Shown here: positions 57,571 to 64,000 of the stretch, piece after piece
Numbering within the stretch: position 1 is the first letter of the stretch
Layout: each line of letters begins with the position of its first letter
Source: Styela clava
Lineage: Eukaryota; Chordata; Ascidiacea; Stolidobranchia; Styelidae
NCBI RefSeq assembly: GCF_964204865.1
Contig: NC_135255.1
Location: 10,383,135 to 10,447,134 of the forward strand
Reading direction: 5' to 3'
Length of the DNA stretch: 64,000 bases
Notes under the pieces: generated by a model
Database searches by the model: none
What the model was told of the DNA's origin: nothing
What the model saw: only the letters and a program-made list of their open reading frames with translations
Program-made: the position numbers and the translations under genes

Positions 57571-59312
57571 AGTTGGTTTTATGGCCCACCGACAAAAAAT
57601 GTTGCCCACCTCTGTTCTATTTCATTATATGGAGTAATATTCGCGTATATATTGTATATTTCTACGAAATAATTGATTGGTGGTTACAGAGAAAGTTAGA
57701 TATATATATTTGTATTTTTCGTCAATAGGAGTCGTCTATTTGGTCATTTTAGTGTGCTATTCAAGACCGTGGTTTTGTGAAAATGAGTTGTCAATTAGTG
57801 ACCATGAATATTGTGACCTTGTCATATCCAATAAATACAACCAAATGCTGCATGTGCTGAGTATATTTACGTTGCAAAATTAAATAGTTTTTGAGCATTT
57901 GGCTTGAAGAATCGATAAACGTTGTTTTTATTCAGTTCCAGAATTAGGGAGGAATAAATAATTTTTGCCAAAATTATGGAATACAATAATTTTACTTACT
58001 ACTGAAAAGTGGCATCCACGTGAGGTACTTAATACAAACTCGTGCCAAAACCGTTTAGCTTCAAAATCAACTCATCATTACTTTTTGCAATATGATTGCG
58101 ATATATTATATGTGGTATATCTCTACAACAGAATAAAAACTGAATTGCAACAATCAGAAGTATTATGTATTAAAAGGTTATAAATATTCTACAAACTTGA
58201 ATGTAACAGCATCAGTCTATTCAGCGTTAGGTAACGACGACAAAACGCGTCGGATTGTTGTTGCTTTCTTCGGAGCACGAACGAGCAGTCAATGAGCAAT
58301 TTGCTTCTTATATGGAGAGAAACTTTTAGAGTTTGACGAACCAGCAGTAGTAGATTAGTAAGTATTTGACGTTTAAGAATAAATCAAAAAACAAATATGA
58401 ATAAATATCAATGATCAGCTTCGTTATAGAACATGATATTTGATCAGCATTATTTTTGCGAGCTTGGATTGAAATCTTGAGCCAATTTGTAAATTAAACT
58501 GAAATAAAATATGCTTGCACTTTTTAAATGTTATATATATGTATATATACAGAATGTTGTTGTCACAACAAATATCGAACTGCTGCGCTGAAAAGTTCTA
58601 CCTTTGTTAATTCCGTTTACGCATGGCTAAAGGTATCTAGATGATTTACAACACTTGCCACATTATTACATTAAATAATCAAAGGTACTTCCCGTGATGT
58701 TGCGGTATAATTCTACGCATTCCAATTTTGTTCATGGAGTGAATATGATGAATTGAATCGTTTTGATAGATTATAACTGTTGTAAAAAATTTCTTATCAC
58801 CACAACCCTTGTGCTAATCTAATTGATTTCAAATTTGCAATGCTTAAAGATGGAAGCAGTCGCTATTACGATATCTTATTTTTCCTTTGAATCTTACGTG
58901 GCCTGATATCTACCCCAAATATTTCAGGCGAACAATTTACATAAATTATGGAAACATTTTTACATAATGTTTGACTGTCGTGTCCATATTATCCAACATC
59001 GCTTCCTCGTGTCACAAATGGTTGAATCCCGAGTCTTTGGTAAACAAGCTACTTGCACCAAGCGATTGCTGAACACGACTAGGAACTCCTGGGACACTAG
59101 GAAAAAGTAGTTAAAACAGCAATATTTTGGATTGTCGAAGGTTAATTCAGGATATAAATTTAGGGATTAAATTCACATATATATTTCCTAACATACGCCC
59201 GTAATTTCTCTAACCGTGTCGTGTCCTATGCATTGTTGGAAACAATAAGATTTTATTATCCGTAATTTCTAATCAATTATTTTCTGTCTGAAGTATTAAA
59301 TTTAAAACAACC
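57571..59312. other. 3' flank of copy 3
   Basis: Up to 58866 this is duplicated sequence shared with 31087-32334. The remainder has no recognised feature. Confidence 0.5.
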
Positions 59313-59427
59313 TTGTCGCGCTTTGAGTGGATTAGCAAAAAATTAGCTAGAATAAACGTTGACGTTTTGCCTTAATTCTGCATGTTTGAAAAACGCAAAC
59401 GACCGATGAAATAGAATGGATGATCAG
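59313..59427 (+). pseudogene. Repeat-protein family relic (start of exon 1 fused to end of exon 2)
   Basis: TTGTCGCGCTTTGAGTGGAT with upstream CTGTCTGAAGTATTAAATTT parallels the start and leader of copy 3, with ATG changed to TTG. Shortly after comes AACGACCGATGAAATAGAAT and GGATGATCAG followed by GTATAC, the exon 2 end with its original donor. The middle is deleted and a stop codon is present. Confidence 0.7.
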
Positions 59428-59739
59428 GTATACGTTATACGTTATAAATTCTTTACGTAACAGAATTTAGTGTTAGACACGTGTAGTAGACTAAATTATA
59501 CTATAACCTAACAAGTATATACTTCACAATTACTCGTTTAATGATAATTAGACAAATGGCAACAAAACGCAGCAAAGTTGAAAGTGCAAAGGGTTCAATG
59601 GCGCTGAAAATATTCAAATGGAATATTTTGAGATGCAACGCAATGAGGAAATAAATCTACATTCTATTCGAGAGATGTATCACTGCTCAAGTTATATCAT
59701 AAAAAATATCATCCGTTCGGTTTTCAACTTTCTAAAAAT

Positions 59740-59808
59740 ATGTGCGCCCCGCCAATGACTTGCAACCTATAATTTGGCCCGCGCGCGACAAAAGGTTGAC
59801 GACCCCTG
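59740..59808 (-). mobile_element. hAT-type terminal remnant
   Basis: On the minus strand it begins CAGGGGTCGTCAACCTTTTG then CGCGCGCGGGCCAAAT, a typical hAT-type terminus. The other end was not located. Confidence 0.5.
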
Positions 59809-60339
59809 AAGTAAATGATTAGTAATACTACGTTGAGGAATGATTAATTCGGATTATTCACTGATGTTTGTATTTTGGCGTACAGACGCGTGATAAAGAA
59901 AACACAAACCCTTCTCTAAAATCGTTTATTGGCCCGCCTGGTATATTTTTAATTTGCCAAACCATGGAACACGCAATACATGCATGAATATATAAATAAT
60001 AAAAAAACAGATGCTTTGGTATAAGACTGGGAGATAATATTATTTGTATATTTAAATTGGATTCCAGATGGATCGCTTAGTTTGGCTGTAAAGTACGCAC
60101 CACATCCAAACGGTAGCACTGTTGGTACTATTAAGACTGCTGTGGCTGTCAATTTGTGAAAAACTCCTATTTATTCGAATTCCTTCCGGTGACTTTAAAT
60201 TTATAATCACTTGATTGACACAGTTCTACACAAACTCACCTTAACAATTCAAATGAAGATATTTGCAGCAGATCTGGAATAGATGTTCGCGAGAACATGA
60301 TGGCCCAACAATTCATTTTGTTAGTAGAACCATATGGCT

Positions 60340-60600
60340 TACCGCCGCTCACGTCCGGTTACCAGTCATTGTCGCATATGGGATTAGTCAGTTACTTGCT
60401 GCAGATGCATGGACTTCATGCCGGAGAAAGCCGTAACCGACCGGCGGTTACGTGAAATACCCTTCCACGGTGCGGAGTCCAGCAATCTTCTAGCACATTA
60501 TTATCTCTCACTGGATTCGAACCCGCACTGACGCAGGATAATCAAAGGTGAGATGGTAAGCGTATTCCTAATTCTCAGCACAATGGGCCATCCTCCGCGC
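60340..60600 (-). mobile_element. tRNA-derived SINE copy with intact B box
   Basis: Minus strand: TGCTGAGAATTAGGAATACG (A-box zone) and a perfect GGTTCGAATCC B box near 60514-60524. The body then has GGACTCCGCACCG and GGTTACGGCTTTC. The copy also keeps the CCGCTCACGTCCGGTTACCA segment shared with the 53.3-kb copy. Confidence 0.7.
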
Positions 60601-62052
60601 CCAGTTCGAAAGCCAATTAACTTAGATATATCGAAATCACATCCAATTCACTCGTTTGGTCCTATTAAAAATTTATTAGATCTTCCCGATCCTCCAGGCA
60701 GTATTCGTGATAATAAATTATTCAGTCAGGTTATTTCCTAAAGTATGAAATCAAAAACTATTTATAGAAGAAATGCCCAACCTTCACGACAGACTGGGCT
60801 TCAGCGTGGAAACTACCAGAATCTGTTGCCGGAACTCGAATCGCTGCCAATGTGATTCTTGTATTTGCCAGTTGCCGGGATGCAAAATCCCCACAAATTT
60901 ACGCTACATATATAAATATGATTGCTTAATGGATACTCTGACTATTGGTCACACAAACAAACAAAAATGCACGGTAGAGCATCAAGTTATTTCACAGAAA
61001 CTAAATCTTCAGACAATATGCAAGAATTCGTTAAACCCATTAGTGAAAATATTGTAATGATCACTATCACCAAGAAATATATTCTCAGAATATTTGCTAG
61101 GTCTACTTTTACTTCTAAATGCATCATGAATGCCAACCGATTTATTTAATTTAATGATGTTTTCATGAAGACAAGTACGGCTTTGCACGATTCTCGTGGT
61201 CACATCCAAATAATTCCTAGCAAGATAAAGCAGAGAATATTTAAATATGTTAACCACACAATAAATCCCTGGGAGAACGTAGAAAATGGCTTGTTTGCGA
61301 GCAAGACCCAGCCATTGGTGTCGTGCTTTATTTAGTCTCATCTTTGAACCAAATACTAAACATAACTCCACAATCATACTTGCTGATGAACAAAAGATGA
61401 TTACACTTGAGTCTCATCACCACCTTTTTCAGTGTTCTTTTCTCTTGCAATTATTTCTCTATATTCTCTTATTGTGATCTTTTGTGGAATAATTTCTAAA
61501 AATGATAAAATTGGAAATATGATTTAAATTGCAGATTTTCCTCACGAAAAAAATACTCGGCAGTGGCACAGCTTAAAGATACAACTGTCTATCTATTATT
61601 AAACATGGTGCAATTCAGTATAAGTAAAAAATCATCATTAAATTAAATTGAAATGCAGTCAGCTAGGTGTTAGAAGTTTGAACATTCAAAATTTGCAACA
61701 TTCAAAAACACTTGAGTTTATTTCACATGAAAAATGATCCCAAGATGTAGAATGTAGTGACAGAAAATAGTTTTATAAATCTGATGAAATATTTACTAGT
61801 AATAATTTCAGCATATTTCCAGCTTTCTCAGGTGTGGGTTTGAAATTTCACTGCGATATTAGAATTTCAAAACATGCTGTTTGAATAAGATAATGTAAAT
61901 TTAATTTTGAGATTAGAGAATATACTATATGCTAACTGGTGCCCTAGAAAAAGTAAGCAACCACTTTATACAAATATATGCGTTACCAACATACTGTTCT
62001 GTTTGAAAACGTATTACTTAGTTTGTAAAACTCTAAAAGTTAATATGAATAT
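60601..62052. other. Spacer 3' of the CHRAC1-like gene
   Basis: A 122-aa minus-strand frame (61009-61377) and a 63-aa plus-strand frame (61286-61477) overlap on opposite strands with no known motif. The minus-strand AATAAA at 61722-61717 could end the CHRAC1-like mRNA. Nothing else is supportable. Confidence 0.4.
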
Positions 62053-63262
62053 TTAAAAACCTTGAAGGAAGCCCAGAATGTCATCATCATCACTGTTAAC
62101 AATATTAGCAAGGTGACTGTATTCTAAAGTTTTCCTATTATCTTCTTTATAATAAGCCTGCGCAGTCAAGTATGTGACAAAGAGTTCCTGGAAAAGGGAA
62201 TGAATAAATATTAGAATCAGAGTCATACTTTTAAAGGAGTAACTTAAAATCTAAGATATCTACTATTAGATTGTATAACATAACATGATGGAAGAAATCA
62301 GAGTCATACTTTTAAAGGAGTAACTTAAAATCTAAGATATCTACTATTAGATTGTATAACATAACATGATGAAAGACCAGCAGGTAAAAGAGTTTTCAGG
62401 CAAGTCTCACTGTTTAGTGCAGCAAATAGAAAGTAAAGTTTACAAAAAATAAATGAGCTGAAGTTTGGAGACTCATAGATACATTGCGAATCGCAAAACT
62501 TTTGCAGGTAAAATATTGATATGCCAGAGCTGGGAAGCGGAAACAAATTCAGATTTTTTAATAGCTCGAACAAAGCTAGGAGTCAAAAAAACTTAATAAT
62601 ATTTTACAATATTTCATAGAAATTGGCATATATGCAATACACAAATCATCAGCATAAAATACCATATATGAATCATTGTGAAGTCATAATTGATAGAATG
62701 AACCCTCTCTCAACCAATACCAGGAAGTTCAAACCTGTTTGAACTGTTGCATCAAATACAGCAATTATGACCATACACTTAAATGGCATCATTGTTTTAT
62801 AGCAGATTGCCCCACTGATATCTTAATAAGCAATGGCAGAACAGTACAAGGTGTTGTGTAACAATATATGATCATCCTTAAACTAAAATGAAAAGAATTA
62901 GCAAAATATATAAAAAATTATTAGAACGTTCATAATCTTATTATCTTGACATTAAATTATACCTTCAGTTTGTCAATACAACATTGGACATTCAAATGTA
63001 CCCCAATACGATAGGAATTGTAACTAGGCATATGACAGCCAAATTTTAACATCTCAGGAATACCGTACGGCACACAGTTGTACTAAAATGTTGTATCAGT
63101 TATTAAAACTATAAAAAATAGAAACTAACTTACAGCAGCTTTAGACATACAAAATGCAGCATCAATGCCAATGTTTTCAACATCAGGTGAACTTTTCATT
63201 ATTGTTTTGATTTTACTCAATGGTAGACGAACTAAGTCTTTGCTGGGTGATGTCATAGACAT
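62053..63262 (-). CDS. CHRAC1: CHRAC1-like histone-fold protein, two exons
   Basis: Exon 1 is 63262-63134 (43 codons) and exon 2 is 62187-62053, joined in phase 0 with donor GTAAGT and acceptor TTTTCCAG, giving 87 aa. RLPLSKIKTIMKSSPDVENI is the start of a NF-YC/H2A-type histone fold. It is followed by SKAAELFVTYLTAQAY (alpha 2) and RKTLEYSHLANIV (loop 2/alpha 3). CHRAC1 pairs with POLE3 in the CHRAC chromatin-remodelling complex and stimulates nucleosome sliding. POLE4 is the nearest alternative, but RLPLS-I-IMKSSP favours CHRAC1. Human CHRAC1 is longer, with an acidic tail. Here the frame ends GFLQGF-stop directly after the fold, unless GGTTTTTAA hides a weak donor to a further exon. ATG at 63262 is chosen; a second Met lies two codons on. 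Confidence 0.85.
62215..62376. repeat. 81-bp tandem duplication at the intron/exon 2 edge
   Basis: AATCAGAGTCATACTTTTAA and the following sequence recur exactly 81 bases later (62215 and 62296), essentially identical. The block starts 25 bases upstream of the exon 2 acceptor of the CHRAC1-like gene. Confidence 0.95.
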
Positions 63263-63880
63263 TATGTTTTTATCAGACTATAGAATACATGAATATTAAA
63301 ATAAATTTTGATTACAATATATAAATATTTGATGCAAAATTCAACAAAAATATTTTGGCATAAGGTACAATGTACAAATAATAAGTCATCATTATTGATT
63401 ACAAACACATCCAATTGTGAGATTTCATTTACAAACAACGAAACAAGTATGTTCTATATTAATAATGAATTGTCACAAGGTTATTAAACACAGTTATTAG
63501 ATATTTGCACCCAGAAATATATAAAGGAATTTCAAAAAATTATGTTGGGTAAAATTGTAAGCCCATATGGCTGTTGTGCAATTTGAAAGAATTGGCAGCA
63601 AGTGATATAAATAAATATACTTCAGATAAGGCTTTCAAAATCTGGATTATCATAAGTATCATGCAAAATTCTTAGTCATATTTTAATAAAAACGTCAGTC
63701 AAAGTAATAATTTTCCTGTGGTTGGAAATTTGGAATATTAGATTCATAATGGTATAAAGTCAAATCAATTGAAGAGTTCTTAATTAACGTCTATAAAATA
63801 GGTCAGGAATACATCAAAGTCTACACTCTACATTATCAAAATTTGGTTTCAACAGTTGATCAGAGTTGATTGAGTAGAAC
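63263..63880. other. AT-rich upstream flank of the CHRAC1-like gene
   Basis: No gene recognised. Minus-strand TTCTATAG just upstream of the ATG could be a 3' splice site for a leader exon. Confidence 0.35.
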
Positions 63881-64000
63881 TCAATCTGGAAGACAATGTA
63901 AAAAAATGTTTCCACTTTGATTCAAAATCAACTGTTTTTTCAACTCTGAGACAGGAATCGATTGCACATCTCCTATGACTCCAGAGCCTTTATGTGAACG
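63881..64000 (-). CDS. Possible 3'-terminal exon fragment of an unknown gene
   Basis: An open frame runs in from the right edge for 39 codons to a TGA. It includes GVIGDVQSIPVSELKKQLIL and is less AT-driven than its surroundings. No family was recognised. It could equally be chance, since only 120 bases are visible. Confidence 0.2.
   Translation of the reverse strand, partial: RSHKGSGVIGDVQSIPVSELKKQLILNQSGNIFLHCLPD

Larger units (their letters stand above)
54394..58866 (+). repeat. Right arm of the 3-kb inverted segmental duplication
   Basis: Matches the reverse complement of 31087-33836. A hAT-like element of 1380 bp plus its 8-bp duplication interrupts it at 55204. The shared sequence covers promoter, gene copy 3 and about 1.3 kb of 3' flank. 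Confidence 0.85.

Noticed and set aside
61009-61377. 122-aa minus-strand frame
   Set aside because: No motif, an overlapping frame on the other strand, and AT-rich context make chance likely.

Overview
The window is AT-rich nuclear DNA from a metazoan. It has spliced genes with GT-AG introns, a ribosomal protein gene with a 5' TOP start and intronic C/D snoRNAs, and many DNA transposons. The two conserved snoRNAs in RPL7A introns and a Fos gene with the conserved bZIP, PDLQW and C-terminal motifs fit a bilaterian, perhaps a marine invertebrate such as a tunicate. The species is not proven from the sequence.

Layout. 2.4-5.0 kb (minus): a three-exon Fos/AP-1 gene, with a TATA box and CRE-like sites 0.6-0.9 kb upstream of the ATG. 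5.9-24.6 kb: about 19 kb with no supportable gene, but with a near-palindromic MITE (17.6 kb) and a hAT-like element with a perfect 8-bp target duplication (23.2 kb). 24.6-29.6 kb (plus): a complete eight-exon RPL7A gene that carries U24 snoRNA in intron 6, a second C/D snoRNA in intron 7, a paired hairpin in intron 3 and a TA-flanked element in intron 1.

31-59 kb: a multi-copy family of a small protein with repeats like those of fascin-type beta-trefoils. I find three larger copies and two relics. Most are damaged: one lost half of exon 2, one lacks exon 2 and has a frameshift, and one lost its ancestral splice donor. Two copies sit in an inverted segmental duplication (31.1-33.8 kb against 54.4-58.9 kb). 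Between them lie a 2.85-kb pogo/CENP-B type transposon with an intact 654-aa ORF but an Asn in place of the second catalytic Asp, two further large inverted-repeat structures, a tRNA-derived SINE family, several hAT-like MITEs, a 9-bp minisatellite and 50-bp and 137/150-bp tandem arrays.

59-64 kb: mostly repeats, then a two-exon CHRAC1-like histone-fold gene (minus) and a possible partial exon at the right edge.

Fos, RPL7A and CHRAC1 show no functional link. They are ordinary conserved genes separated by repeat-rich DNA. The most unusual content is the repeat-protein family with its inverted duplication, the snoRNA-bearing introns and the nested transposons.
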